Source: DATKRB01 sp036501425
GTDB taxonomy: Bacteria; Actinomycetota; Acidimicrobiia; Acidimicrobiales; RAAP-2
Assembly: GCA_036501425.1 (NCBI GenBank)
Contig: DASYAI010000001.1
Location: forward strand, 1-60,133
Length of the DNA stretch: 60,133 nucleotides
Direction: 5' to 3'
In this document: positions 40,067 to 48,313 of the stretch, in pieces
How the letters are laid out: each line of letters begins with the position of its first letter
Numbering within the stretch: position 1 is the stretch's first letter
Position numbers and translations under genes: made by a program
The notes under the pieces: model-generated
What the model was told of the DNA's origin: nothing
Seen by the model: the letters and a program-made list of their open reading frames with translations, nothing else
Database searches by the model: none

Positions 40067-40933
40067 ATGGACCTCCGCCGGCTCGGGTACCTGCTGGCCG
40101 TGGTGGACCACGGCGGCTTCACCGCCGCGGCGAAGGCCACCTTCGTCTCCCAGCCGGCGCTGTCCCTGGCCGTCAAGGAGCTCGAAGAGGAGTTGCGCGC
40201 CCCGCTCCTCTACCGCCTCGGGCGAGGCGTGCGCCCGACCCCCGCCGGCGAGGCGCTCATCGGTCCGGCCCGCCAGGCGCTGCGAGACGTCGAGACGGCG
40301 AGGGCCGCCGTGGCCTCGGTCGCCGGCCTCGAGTCCGGATCGCTCGCCTTGGCCTCGCTCCCGACCCTGGCGGCCGACCCGCTGGCGGGCCTGGTGGGCC
40401 GCTTCCGCGCCGCCCACCCAGGGGTCGTCGTCGACCTTTCGGCCCCCGAGGACGACGCCGACCTGATCGCCCTGCTGCGAGACGGGCAATGCGAGCTCGG
40501 TCTCGCCGAGGGCGTCTCGCTGCCCGACGAGCTCACGACCCATGAGCTGCTGGCGCAGGAACTCTCGGTGATCTTGCCGCCCGGCACCATTCGGGCATCG
40601 AGGCACCTGCTGGTCGAGGAGCTCGAGCAGGTCCCGCTCATCGCCGCCCCAAAAGGTACGTCGAGCCGCCGGATCCTCGACGAGGCGTTCGCCTCGGTGG
40701 GCCTCGTCCCGCGCGTCGTGGTCCTGGCCGGGCAGCGTGAGGCCATCCTGCCCCTCGTCCTCGCCGGTGCCGGGGCGGCGATGGTCCCCGAGCCGCTCGC
40801 CGAACAGGCCCGCCGGCTCGGAGCGGTGGTGGCCGTCCCCCGACCCTCGATCAGGCGCCACGTCGTCCTGGCCCACCGACCCGGTGCCCTCGCCCCCGCA
40901 GCCCGGCGGTTCCTCGACCTCGCGCTCGGGTGA
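40067..40933 (+). CDS. LysR-family transcriptional regulator
   Basis: 288 residues. The N-terminal winged helix-turn-helix is typical: MDLRRLGYLLAVVDHGGFTA, then KATFVSQPALSLAVKELEEE and LLYRLGRGVRPTPAGEAL. The effector-binding domain follows (about 90-288). ATG 40067 is preferred over TTG 40061, as it fits both the family start and the leaderless element. Divergent from the MFS pump, it is likely to control it in response to a pump substrate. Effector unknown. Confidence 0.93.
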   Translation: MDLRRLGYLLAVVDHGGFTAAAKATFVSQPALSLAVKELEEELRAPLLYRLGRGVRPTPAGEALIGPARQALRDVETARAAVASVAGLESGSLALASLPTLAADPLAGLVGRFRAAHPGVVVDLSAPEDDADLIALLRDGQCELGLAEGVSLPDELTTHELLAQELSVILPPGTIRASRHLLVEELEQVPLIAAPKGTSSRRILDEAFASVGLVPRVVVLAGQREAILPLVLAGAGAAMVPEPLAEQARRLGAVVAVPRPSIRRHVVLAHRPGALAPAARRFLDLALG

Positions 40934-40969
40934 ACGGGGCGCCGTCGCGCCGGTGGCGCCCTACCTACC

Positions 40970-41122
40970 TCACCGGGCGTAGGCCAGGCCGAGGCCCAAC
41001 CCCAGGCCGCTGGCCAGGGTCAGCGCGCCGAGGGGCAGCCATCCGACCAGGCGCCGCCATCCCGGCCGACCTCCGACGGCTCGGGATGGATGGGGTGCGG
41101 GCTGAGCGTGGGTCGTCGTCAT
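40970..41122 (-). CDS. Small single-helix membrane protein
   Basis: 50 residues: a hydrophilic Pro/Arg-rich half starting MTTTHAQPAPHPSR, then WRRLVGWLPLG and a Leu/Gly-rich helix ending LGLAYAR. ATG 41122 is preceded by GGAGG (about 9 nt upstream) and a second GAGG next to the start. It is convergent with the LysR gene. I recognise no family; the reading rests on the ribosome binding site and the membrane helix. Confidence 0.5.
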   Translation of the reverse strand: MTTTHAQPAPHPSRAVGGRPGWRRLVGWLPLGALTLASGLGLGLGLAYAR

Positions 41123-41578
41123 CCTCGAAATCCTCCGAAGTTCCCAAGTTGTCCACGGTTGGGTGCCGACCTAGAAGGGTAAGCGGCGAGCGATGCCAGT
41201 CCGGCCACGTTCGACCGTCTGCTGGTTCTGCCCGATCTGCGGGGGCGCCCACCCCGAGCGCGGTCACCAGGTGATCGGTCAGGGATCGACCCGGCCACGC
41301 CCCGGGCCCAGGGATCCGTGGCGGCCATCGAGCCGGCTCCGCCGAGCCACCAGAGCAGCAGGGAGGCATGCTGATCGGAGCTTCGACGTCGCCGCGGTCG
41401 GACCATCGGGTGGGGAGAGGAGTAGACGCTCTCGCCGCTGGTCGACGTGATCTCCTTCATCGTCCTCGACGACGCCGAGCTCTCAGCCGTCGTGCGGTCG
41501 AAACCGCGCGCACCTGAGCGCGAGACAGCGCAATATGGGCCGCGAAACCCACCGCGCCGACGCGAGCAATGGTTGCGC

Positions 41579-41664
41579 GCTGGTGCGGTTGTACGCGCAC
41601 GAGGCGACGCTCGCTGGTGCGGTTGTACGCGCGAAGGAACGCGCGCTGATGCGGTTGCACACGT
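41579..41664 (+). repeat. Three 20-bp repeats at 32-34 bp spacing
   Basis: GCTGGTGCGGTTGTACGCGC at 41579-41598 and 41613-41632 (identical), and a diverged copy GCTGATGCGGTTGCACACGT at 41645-41664. The spacing is close to three helical turns, as in iterons or arrayed protein-binding sites. Confidence 0.65.
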
Positions 41665-41674
41665 GCAATGGTGC

Positions 41675-41710
<36 letters not shown>

Positions 41711-41915
41711 CAACGGCGTGCGCGCGAGGTGTGCGCGGTCGAGCTCCATTCGTCTTGACCGGGGAGCTGCCACGGGCCATCCTGTCGGTGGCCTACCGGG
41801 TCGATGTTCGAGGGGGACCCCGCTGCGTACGCGACGAAACCTCGCGGGCGAGTTGGGATGCTCCGACTGAGCGACAGCTGGGAACGCACGACGGCTGGGA
41901 ATGTAGGAGGCGAGC

Positions 41916-43844
41916 GTGAAGCAACGGACGGGCAGGCTGCTGATTGCGGTGATCACCGCGTGTGGCGGCGCCGGGGTGCTGGCGGGCACGGGAGTCCTCG
42001 GGGTGGAGGTAGCGAGCGCCGCCCCGAGCTGTACCTCGAACGTCGGCGGCACCGGGTTGAGCGCGGCCATCGTCGCGACATCCGGTCAGACGATCAACAC
42101 GACCACGCCGATCGACGCGACCGGCTGCGACATCGGCATCTACGTGGGTAATTCGGCCCCGGGCGTCACGATCGAAGGCGTGACCGTCAGCGGGGCCAAC
42201 GGCGCGGGCATCCTCGCCGAGGACACGACCGGCGTGACGATCGAGAACTCCACCGTGACCGGGAACGGGGACAGCCCGCCCGACGTCGCCCAGGCCTTCG
42301 GCATCAGCCTGTTCGGGGTCTCCGGCTCGACGGTCACCAACAACACGGTCACCAACAACGGGCGCGGTGGCATCGGCCTTATGGACTACGGGCCGTTCGA
42401 TCCCGGCGCGCTCACCCAGCCCGGGCCGAGCCAGGGGCTCGTCGAGTCGAACGGCGACACGATCTCCGACAACAAGATCTCGGGCGCCTATCGGGGCTGC
42501 GCCATCGTGCTCGCCGTGTTCAACACCGGCAACACGATGGCGAACGACAACGTCATGGGGAACACCGTCACCGCGTCGGTCGGCGCCGGGCCCCTCGGTC
42601 CTGACGTCGGCGGGATCGTGGTGCAGTCCAACGGGCCTGGCAGCACGATCGGCCCGGTGACGGTCAGCGGCAACACCGTCACGGACTCCAACGAGGCCGG
42701 GATCATCGTGCACGCCGAGGCGCCGCACTCGAAGACCATGGATGTGTCGGTCACCGGCAACACGGTCACCGGTGCCAACAACTGGGGCCTCACCAACGGG
42801 CCCACCGCCACGGTCGGCGTGCTCGTGAGCGCCGGTCCGGTGCAGCCGCCGGCGAACCCTTCCAACGTCGGCACGACGGTGACGGGCAACACGATCAGCG
42901 GGCAGTTCTACGGCGTCTGGTCCACCGGGCCCAACCCACCGACGCTGTCGGGCAACACGATCTCGGTGGCTTCGGGCGGCACGCCCTACTACGTCCCCGC
43001 GGCCCCCGGGTCCGGGTACTGGGAGGCGGCTTCGGACGGCGGGATCTTCGCTTTCGGCGGCGCCACGTTCCACGGCTCGATGGGCGGCAAGGCGCTCAAC
43101 GCGCCGATCGTCGGCCTCGCGGCCACCGAGGACCAGGGGGGATACTGGGAGGCGGCGTCGGACGGCGGGATCTTCTCCTTCGGTGACGCGGTCTTCGAGG
43201 GCTCCATGGGTGGCAAGCATCTGAACCAGCCGATCGTCGGTCTGGCGGGAACGCCGTACGTGCCGGCCCAGAACGGTGCGCCGGCAACGCCGGGCGGCCT
43301 CGGCTACTGGGAGGTCGCCAAGGACGGCGGCGTGTTCGCCTTCGGCGACGCGACGTTCCACGGCTCGATGGGCGGCAAGCCGCTGAACGCGCCGATCGTG
43401 GGCATCGCGCCGACGCCGACCACGTTCAACAGCAGCGGGGTGGCATCGGGCGGCAACGGCTACTGGGAGGTCGCCTCCGACGGCGGCGTCTTCAACTTCG
43501 GCGACGCCGGCTTCTTCGGCTCGATGGGCGGCAAGCCGCTGAACGCGCCGATCGTGGGCCTCGTCTCGACCCCGAGCGGCCAGGGCTACTGGGAGGTCGC
43601 CTCCGACGGCGGGGTCTTCGCCTTCGGCGACGCGACGTTCCACGGATCGATGGGCGGCAAGCCGCTGAACCAGCCGATCGTGTCGATCATCGCCTCGCCG
43701 ACCGGCAACGGCTACTGGGAGGTCGCCAAGGACGGCGGGGTCTTCGCCTTCGGCGACGCCACCTACGCCGGTTCGCAGGGCGGCAAGCCGCTCAACGCGC
43801 CGATCGTGGCGTCGGCCGGGGTCGGGGTGACGTTCTCGGGCTGA
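41916..43844 (+). CDS. Secreted beta-helix protein with six 42-residue C-terminal repeats
   Basis: 642 residues. The signal peptide (about 1-36) ends in ASA. About 55-345 form a right-handed beta-helix with many NTVT-GNN and NTIS-type turns, as in NosD/polysaccharide-modifying proteins. From about 366 to the end there are six repeats of GYWEVASDGGVFAFGDATFH..GSMGGKPLN.PIVG, two with inserted loops. Such repeats recur in surface proteins of Acidimicrobiia and may form a beta-propeller or solenoid. GTG 41916 has AGGAGG 5 nt upstream. Possible roles are surface adhesion or glycan binding; no catalytic motif is evident. Confidence 0.88.
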   Translation: MKQRTGRLLIAVITACGGAGVLAGTGVLGVEVASAAPSCTSNVGGTGLSAAIVATSGQTINTTTPIDATGCDIGIYVGNSAPGVTIEGVTVSGANGAGILAEDTTGVTIENSTVTGNGDSPPDVAQAFGISLFGVSGSTVTNNTVTNNGRGGIGLMDYGPFDPGALTQPGPSQGLVESNGDTISDNKISGAYRGCAIVLAVFNTGNTMANDNVMGNTVTASVGAGPLGPDVGGIVVQSNGPGSTIGPVTVSGNTVTDSNEAGIIVHAEAPHSKTMDVSVTGNTVTGANNWGLTNGPTATVGVLVSAGPVQPPANPSNVGTTVTGNTISGQFYGVWSTGPNPPTLSGNTISVASGGTPYYVPAAPGSGYWEAASDGGIFAFGGATFHGSMGGKALNAPIVGLAATEDQGGYWEAASDGGIFSFGDAVFEGSMGGKHLNQPIVGLAGTPYVPAQNGAPATPGGLGYWEVAKDGGVFAFGDATFHGSMGGKPLNAPIVGIAPTPTTFNSSGVASGGNGYWEVASDGGVFNFGDAGFFGSMGGKPLNAPIVGLVSTPSGQGYWEVASDGGVFAFGDATFHGSMGGKPLNQPIVSIIASPTGNGYWEVAKDGGVFAFGDATYAGSQGGKPLNAPIVASAGVGVTFSG

Positions 43845-43897
43845 GCCCACCCGAAGTGCCGCTCGCCCGACCGGGTCCGGGCGGCCAGCTCGTGTCG

Positions 43898-43930
43898 CAC
43901 CGGCGGCGCCCCGAAAGGGCGTCGCCGGTG
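43898..43930 (+). terminator. Strong hairpin, likely transcription terminator
   Basis: 14-bp stem (CACCGGCGGCGCCC with GGGCGTCGCCGGTG, one G-T pair) and a CGAAA loop, 53 bp after the secreted-protein stop. There is no U-tract, as is common in GC-rich actinobacteria. Confidence 0.7.
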
Positions 43931-43977
43931 CGCGTGTGCACCCCCGTCCGGCGGGGTGCCGACCCCCAGGCCAACCG

Positions 43978-44023
43978 ACCCCCGAGCCGACGGACCCCGA
44001 GCCGACGGACCCCGAGCCGACTG
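43978..44023. repeat. Three copies of a 15-bp unit (ACCCCGAGCCGACGG)
   Basis: Near-perfect tandem units in the spacer between the hairpin and the small membrane protein gene. Confidence 0.7.
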
Positions 44024-44126
44024 CGCGCCCCGAGCGGCCGACGGGTGCCCCGCGGTGGGCGTGCACTAGCCGGGTGGGCCGAGCCCGCCACCGGGACCGG
44101 TGGTCACCGCTCCTCGACGGGACCCG

Positions 44127-44603
44127 CTACCAGCGCTTTGGTCGCCCGCTCGCGTTGAGCTCCGCCAGGTAGCGGTTGTAGGCGGCGAGGTCCCGGTCGT
44201 CGGCATCGTCGGAACTGTCGGCATCGGGGGTGTTGGCGGGCTCGTCCGGAGTGCTCCCTGTGCGGACCTGCCGGGCGTCCGGCGACGCCGCCAGGGCGGC
44301 CAACCCCGGCCGGACCGGCTCCGGCGACGCCGGCCCTTCCTCCGCCGCACCGGCCGCCGCCACGGTCGGCACCGCCGGCGCCGTCGCCCGGGGCAGCTCG
44401 GTCGCCTCGTGGAGCAGTTTCCACCACATGTAGATCGCGTAGCCGGCGAAGAAGGGCCACTCGAAGACGTAGGCCCAGCTCAGCTCGTTGCCGCCGAGGG
44501 CCCGGTGCACCTGCCAGTTGCAGAGGAGCAGGAAGGTGGGTAGGACGACGGCCAATGTCACGTGGAGGAGGACCGCACGCCGTGAGAACCACCCGCCGGG
44601 CAC
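44127..44603 (-). CDS. Small actinobacterial membrane protein
   Basis: 158 residues. Helix 1 is LLHVTLAVVLPTFLLLCNW (about 12-30) and helix 2 lies about 43-60 (VFEWPFFAGYAIYMWWKLL). A Pro/Ala/Asp-rich tail ends in AAYNRYLAELNASG, a short conserved C-terminal motif of many such proteins in this phylum. Function unknown. GTG 44603 lies 6 nt after a minus-strand TAGCGT. It is divergent from glmU. Confidence 0.82.
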   Translation of the reverse strand: MPGGWFSRRAVLLHVTLAVVLPTFLLLCNWQVHRALGGNELSWAYVFEWPFFAGYAIYMWWKLLHEATELPRATAPAVPTVAAAGAAEEGPASPEPVRPGLAALAASPDARQVRTGSTPDEPANTPDADSSDDADDRDLAAYNRYLAELNASGRPKRW

Positions 44604-44609
44604 GCCCCA

Positions 44610-44615
44610 ACGCTA
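44610..44615 (-). promoter_or_regulatory. Leaderless -10 element (TAGCGT) of the small membrane protein gene
   Basis: GGTAGCGT on the minus strand ends 6 nt before GTG 44603. Confidence 0.55.
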
Positions 44616-44699
44616 CCGACCCCCGGGCGATCCGCCGATCCGCCGGCACATCGCGTCCCCGGCCGTGCTCGGTCCGCGCTTGGTGCCGGCCCCGGGGGG

Positions 44700-44705
44700 C
44701 ACAAT
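44700..44705 (+). promoter_or_regulatory. Candidate leaderless -10 element (CACAAT) of glmU
   Basis: CACAAT ends 7 nt before GTG 44713 and overlaps the alternative ATG 44704. Confidence 0.4.
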
Positions 44706-44712
44706 GGGCGCC

Positions 44713-45885
44713 GTGACCGGACGCAGCGAGCACCCCGTGCCGGCGCGGCCGCTCTCGGCGATCGTGCTGGCGGCCGGCGAGGGGACCCGGATGCGCTCCG
44801 ACCGCCCCAAGCCGCTGCACCAGCTGTGCGGCCGGCCGATGGTGCTGCACGTGATCGACGCCCTGGCCCAGGTGGACGTCGAGCGGGTGGTGGTGGTGGT
44901 CGGGCACCGGGCCGACTGGGTCACCCGGACCCTGACCGACCACGCCCCGTCGGCCATGAAGATCGAATTCGTCGAGCAGGTCTCCCAGCGGGGTACCGGC
45001 GACGCGGCGGCGGTCGGGCTGACCGGCCTGATCGACGTCGACACCGAAGAGGAGGACGTGGTGGTGCTGCCGGGCGACACCCCGCTGCTACGCGCCCCGA
45101 CCCTGGCCGCCCTGGTGCGCGCCCACCGGCGGGCCGACGCCGGCGCCACGTTGCTCACCGCTGAGCTGGCCAACCCCACCGGGTACGGCCGGGTGGTGCG
45201 CGGCCGCGACGGGATGGTGGCCCGGGTGGTCGAGGAGGCCGACGCCACCGAGGAGCAGCGGGCGGTGCGCGAGGTCAACACCTCGATCTACTGCTTCCGG
45301 CGCAGCCTGCTGGCCCCGTCGCTCCGGCGGCTCAGCCCGGCCAACGCCCAGGGGGAGTACTACCTGACCGACGTGGTGGGCGTCCTCTACGAGGCCGGCT
45401 ACCCGGTGCTGTCGGTCGTGGTGGCCGACCCGATGGAAGCCGCCGGGGTCAACGACCGCTCGCAGCTGGCGGTGGCCGAGGCCGAGCTGCGCGACCGGAT
45501 CAACGAGCGGTGGATGCGGCGCGGGGTCACCATGTGGGACCCCGAGCGGACCTACGTCGACGCGGCGGTCGAGCTGGCCCCCGACGTGGCGCTGCTGCCG
45601 GGGGTGATCTTGAAGGGGCGGTGCGTGGTGGGCCGGGGCGCCGAGGTCGGGCCCGACTCGATGCTGGTGGACACCGAGGTCGGCGAGCGGGCCGAGGTGC
45701 GCCAGACGGTGGCCACCGACGCCGTGGTGGGCCCGGGGGCCAAGGTGGGGCCCTTCACCCGGCTCGGTCCCGGCGTCGTGGTGGCGCCCGACGCGGTGGT
45801 GCCCCCGTTCAGCGACCTCACGTCCCCCGGGCCGGGGGCCGACGCCGGCTCCGGCGCAGCCAGCGGGGCAACCGCCGGGTCCTGA
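44713..45885 (+). CDS. glmU: GlmU-type UDP-GlcNAc pyrophosphorylase with truncated acetyltransferase domain
   Basis: 390 residues, against about 450-490 for full GlmU. The N-terminal uridylyltransferase is complete: SAIVLAAGEGTRMRSDRPKP, VVVLPGDTPLL, NPTGYGRVVR and VNTSIYCF. It makes UDP-GlcNAc from GlcNAc-1-P and UTP. The left-handed beta-helix begins (GVTMWDPERTYVDAAVELAP, VGPFTRLGPG) but stops about 375, before the active-site His/Lys/Tyr/Asn region that acetylates GlcN-1-P. A low-complexity tail follows. There is no room for a frameshifted remainder: prs starts 24 bp later. GTG 44713 is chosen by the CACAAT element; ATG 44704 is also possible. Confidence 0.9.
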   Translation: MTGRSEHPVPARPLSAIVLAAGEGTRMRSDRPKPLHQLCGRPMVLHVIDALAQVDVERVVVVVGHRADWVTRTLTDHAPSAMKIEFVEQVSQRGTGDAAAVGLTGLIDVDTEEEDVVVLPGDTPLLRAPTLAALVRAHRRADAGATLLTAELANPTGYGRVVRGRDGMVARVVEEADATEEQRAVREVNTSIYCFRRSLLAPSLRRLSPANAQGEYYLTDVVGVLYEAGYPVLSVVVADPMEAAGVNDRSQLAVAEAELRDRINERWMRRGVTMWDPERTYVDAAVELAPDVALLPGVILKGRCVVGRGAEVGPDSMLVDTEVGERAEVRQTVATDAVVGPGAKVGPFTRLGPGVVVAPDAVVPPFSDLTSPGPGADAGSGAASGATAGS

Positions 45886-45897
45886 CGCCACATCGGG

Positions 45898-45903
45898 TAG
45901 CGT
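45898..45903 (+). promoter_or_regulatory. Leaderless -10 element (TAGCGT) of prs
   Basis: GGTAGCGT ends 6 nt before GTG 45910, in the 24-bp gap after glmU. Confidence 0.6.
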
Positions 45904-45909
45904 CGGGAC

Positions 45910-46881
45910 GTGGAGTTCGTCCCACGCCGGCGCCTCGAGCTGGTGTCGGGCCGCGCCCACCCGGCCCTGGCCGAGCAGATCGCCTCGCATCTCGGGGTGG
46001 AACTGGGCAGCGCCAACCTGTGGGAGTTCGCCAACGGCGAGATCCACTGCCGCTACGACATGTCGATCCGCGGCAGCGACGTCTTCATCATCCAGACCCA
46101 CTGCGGACCGGTCAACGACTCGGTGATGGAGCAGCTCATCATGATCGACGCCGCCAAGCGGGCGTCGGCCAAGCGGATCACCGCCGTGTGCCCGTACTAC
46201 GGGTACTCGCGCCAGGACCGCAAGGCGGCTGGCCGCGAGCCGATCACCGCCAAGCTGGTGGCCGACATGCTGTCGAAGGCCGGGGCCGACCGGGTGGTGA
46301 GCGTCGACCTCCACTCGGGGCAGATCCAGGGGTTCTTCGACGTGCCCTTCGACCACCTCACCGCGGCCCCGGTGCTGGAGGGCTACCTGCGCGAGCGGGT
46401 GGGCGACGGGGTCGTGGTGGTGGCGCCCGACGCCGGGCGGGTGAAGGTGGCCGAGCGCTACAGCCAGCACCTCGGGTGCGAGCTGGCCCTGGTGCACAAG
46501 ACCCGCCCCCGGGGCACGGCGAACCGGGTCGAGGCGCGCCACGTGGTGGGCAACGTCGAGGGCCGGCACTGCGTGCTGATCGACGACATGATCGACACCG
46601 CGGGCACCATCTGCGCCGCCGCCGAGCTGCTGGCCGACGCCGGCGCGGCCGACATCTGGGCGATGGCCACCCACCCGCTGCTGTCGGACCCGGCGGTCGA
46701 CCGGCTGAAGGCGGCGCCGATCAGCCGGGTGGTCGTGACCGACACCCTTCCGGTGGGCGCCGACCGGGCCTTCGACAAGTTGGTGGTGCTGTCGGTGGCC
46801 AAGATCATCGCCGACGCCATCGACGCGGTGTTCGAGGACACCTCGGTGTCCGACATCTTCGGCGGCGACAACCTCAGCTGA
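45910..46881 (+). CDS. prs: Ribose-phosphate pyrophosphokinase
   Basis: 323-residue class I PRPP synthetase, which makes PRPP for purine, pyrimidine, His and Trp synthesis. Seen: FANGEIHCRYDMSIRGSDVF, the ATP-binding YYGYSRQDRKAAGREPITAK, the metal-site VDLHSGQIQGFF and the PRPP loop VLIDDMIDTAGTI. GTG 45910 is supported by the TAGCGT element. Between glmU and rplY, as in most actinobacteria. Confidence 0.97.
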   Translation: MEFVPRRRLELVSGRAHPALAEQIASHLGVELGSANLWEFANGEIHCRYDMSIRGSDVFIIQTHCGPVNDSVMEQLIMIDAAKRASAKRITAVCPYYGYSRQDRKAAGREPITAKLVADMLSKAGADRVVSVDLHSGQIQGFFDVPFDHLTAAPVLEGYLRERVGDGVVVVAPDAGRVKVAERYSQHLGCELALVHKTRPRGTANRVEARHVVGNVEGRHCVLIDDMIDTAGTICAAAELLADAGAADIWAMATHPLLSDPAVDRLKAAPISRVVVTDTLPVGADRAFDKLVVLSVAKIIADAIDAVFEDTSVSDIFGGDNLS

Positions 46882-46891
46882 CCCCGCCGGG

Positions 46892-46910
46892 GCCGGCGGT
46901 CCCCGCCGGC
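46892..46910 (+). terminator. GC hairpin after prs
   Basis: GCCGGCGG and CCGCCGGC form an 8-bp stem with a TCC loop, 11 bp after the prs stop and before the rplY promoter element. There is no U-tract. Confidence 0.4.
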
Positions 46911-46932
46911 GGGGCCGACCCGGCCGACCGGC

Positions 46933-46938
46933 TACGCT
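46933..46938 (+). promoter_or_regulatory. -10 element (TACGCT) of rplY
   Basis: GGCTACGCT, 93 nt before the rplY ATG. Here transcription would give a true leader with a ribosome binding site rather than a leaderless message. Confidence 0.45.
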
Positions 46939-47031
46939 GAAGCGCCGTTCACCGGGCCCCGCCGCCGGGCCCGGCCACGTTCCGCCGGCGCACGGGCGAC
47001 GCCGGGACCAGATGCTCGAGGAGTGCGTCGC

Positions 47032-47658
47032 ATGCCAGAGATCACGCTTGCCGCCGAGTTGGGCCGTCCCCTGGGCTCGGCCGAGTCGCGCCGGCTGCGC
47101 CACGCCGGAAAGATCCCGGGCGTGCTGTACGGGCACGGGAGCGACCCGGTGCCGGTCGCCGTGGCGGCCCGTGAGCTCCGGATCGCCCTGTCGGGCGAGT
47201 CGGGCACCAACACGCTCCTCTCCCTGCGAGCCGGGGACCAGACCTTCCTCGCCCTGGCCCGCGAGCTCCAGCGCCATCCGGTGCGCGGCACGGTCACCCA
47301 CATCGACTTCCAGATCGTCCGGCGCGACGAGGTCCTGGCGGCCGAGGTGCCGGTGACCCTCATCGGCGAGGCGATCGAGGTGAACCACGGCGACGGCCGG
47401 GTCGACCAGCAGCTGTTCGCCCTCACCATCAACGCCCGCCCGGCCGACATCCCGACCAACCTCGAGGTGGACATCTCGGAGCTGACCATCGGCAGCACGA
47501 TCCGGGTGGCGGACCTCCCGCTCCCCTCCGGGGTGAGCACCGAGGTGGACCCCGAGGCGGCCGTGGTGATCGGGCAGCCGCCGCGGATCGCCGGGGCCGA
47601 GGAGGGTGGCGAGGCACCCGCGGCCGAGGGCGCTCCCGCCGAGGCCGACGGGAGCTAG
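47032..47658 (+). CDS. rplY: 50S ribosomal protein bL25/Ctc
   Basis: 208-residue long form of bL25 (Ctc/TL5 type), which binds 5S rRNA. Seen: GSAESRRLRHAGKIPGVLYG, LQRHPVRGTVTHIDFQIV and the C-terminal extra domain (DIPTNLEVDISELTIGSTI). The tail is acidic and Ala-rich. ATG 47032 is preceded by GAGGAG (47014-47019); GTG 47023 is possible. pth follows 3 bp after the stop. Confidence 0.95.
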   Translation: MPEITLAAELGRPLGSAESRRLRHAGKIPGVLYGHGSDPVPVAVAARELRIALSGESGTNTLLSLRAGDQTFLALARELQRHPVRGTVTHIDFQIVRRDEVLAAEVPVTLIGEAIEVNHGDGRVDQQLFALTINARPADIPTNLEVDISELTIGSTIRVADLPLPSGVSTEVDPEAAVVIGQPPRIAGAEEGGEAPAAEGAPAEADGS

Positions 47659-47661
47659 ACC

Positions 47662-48297
47662 CTGCGCCGCCTCTTCGGGGGCGACCGCCCGGGCTCCGGC
47701 CCCGCCCGGCGGGGCACGCCGTCGGACGTCCTGGTGGTCGGTTTGGGCAACCCCGGGCTCGAGTTCGCCGGCACCCGCCACAACGTGGGCGCCGACGTGG
47801 TGGCGCGCCTGGCCGAGCGCCAGGGGGCCAAGCTCGAGCTCCTGCGGGGCCAGCGGGCCCGGGTGGCCGAGGTGACCATGGACGGGGCCCGGGTGGTGCT
47901 CGCCGTCCCCACCACCTACATGAACGACTCGGGCCTGGCCGTGGCGCCCCTCCTGCGCCGCTTCGGGATCGAGCGCCCCGAGCAGCTGGTGGTGGTCCAC
48001 GACGAGCTCGACCTGCCCCCGGGCCGGCTGAAGGTGAAAGCCGGAGGGGGCACCGCCGGACACAACGGGCTGCGGTCCCTGCGCCAGCACCTGCACGACA
48101 CCGACTTCGTGCGGGTCCGCATCGGGGTCGGCAAGCCCCCCGACCCGGCCAAGGGGGCCGACCACGTGCTGCGCCGGCCGGCGCCGGTCGAGCGCCCGCT
48201 GGTTGCCCGTAGTGTCGACGAGGCAGCCGACGCGGTGGAGACCATCGTCCGCGACGGGGTGGACGCCGCCATGAACCGCTTCAACACGACACCGTGA
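47662..48297 (+). CDS. pth: Peptidyl-tRNA hydrolase, apparent CTG start
   Basis: 211-residue enzyme that frees tRNA from stalled peptidyl-tRNA. Seen: LVVGLGNPGLEFAGTRHNVG (catalytic His), PTTYMNDSGLAVAPL (Asn), VVHDELDLPPGRLKVKAGGG (Asp) and GHNGLRSL. No ATG, GTG or TTG precedes the first conserved strand except GTG 47734, which would cut into it. CTG 47662 lies 3 bp after the rplY stop with GGGAG (47650-47654) 7 nt upstream and adds RRLFGGDRPGSG..., a type of N-tail I have seen in relatives. I therefore call a CTG start. Enzyme identity is certain; the start is inferred. Confidence 0.9.
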   Translation: MRRLFGGDRPGSGPARRGTPSDVLVVGLGNPGLEFAGTRHNVGADVVARLAERQGAKLELLRGQRARVAEVTMDGARVVLAVPTTYMNDSGLAVAPLLRRFGIERPEQLVVVHDELDLPPGRLKVKAGGGTAGHNGLRSLRQHLHDTDFVRVRIGVGKPPDPAKGADHVLRRPAPVERPLVARSVDEAADAVETIVRDGVDAAMNRFNTTP

Positions 48298-48313
48298 GCT
48301 TCCCGACCGCCCG

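Noticed and set aside
41193..41450. Small plus-strand frame with CWFCPICGG, resembling a zinc ribbon
   Set aside because: Only one Cys pair is present, the rest is Arg/Ser-rich shadow-like sequence, and there is no good ribosome binding site. At best a decayed fragment.
41579..41664. Regularly spaced repeats as a CRISPR array
   Set aside because: Only three 20-bp copies, one diverged, with 12-14 bp spacers and no cas genes.
45886..45909. Frameshift as the cause of the short GlmU
   Set aside because: Only 24 bp separate the stop from prs, too little for the missing 60-90 residues, and no other frame upstream carries the acetyltransferase motifs.
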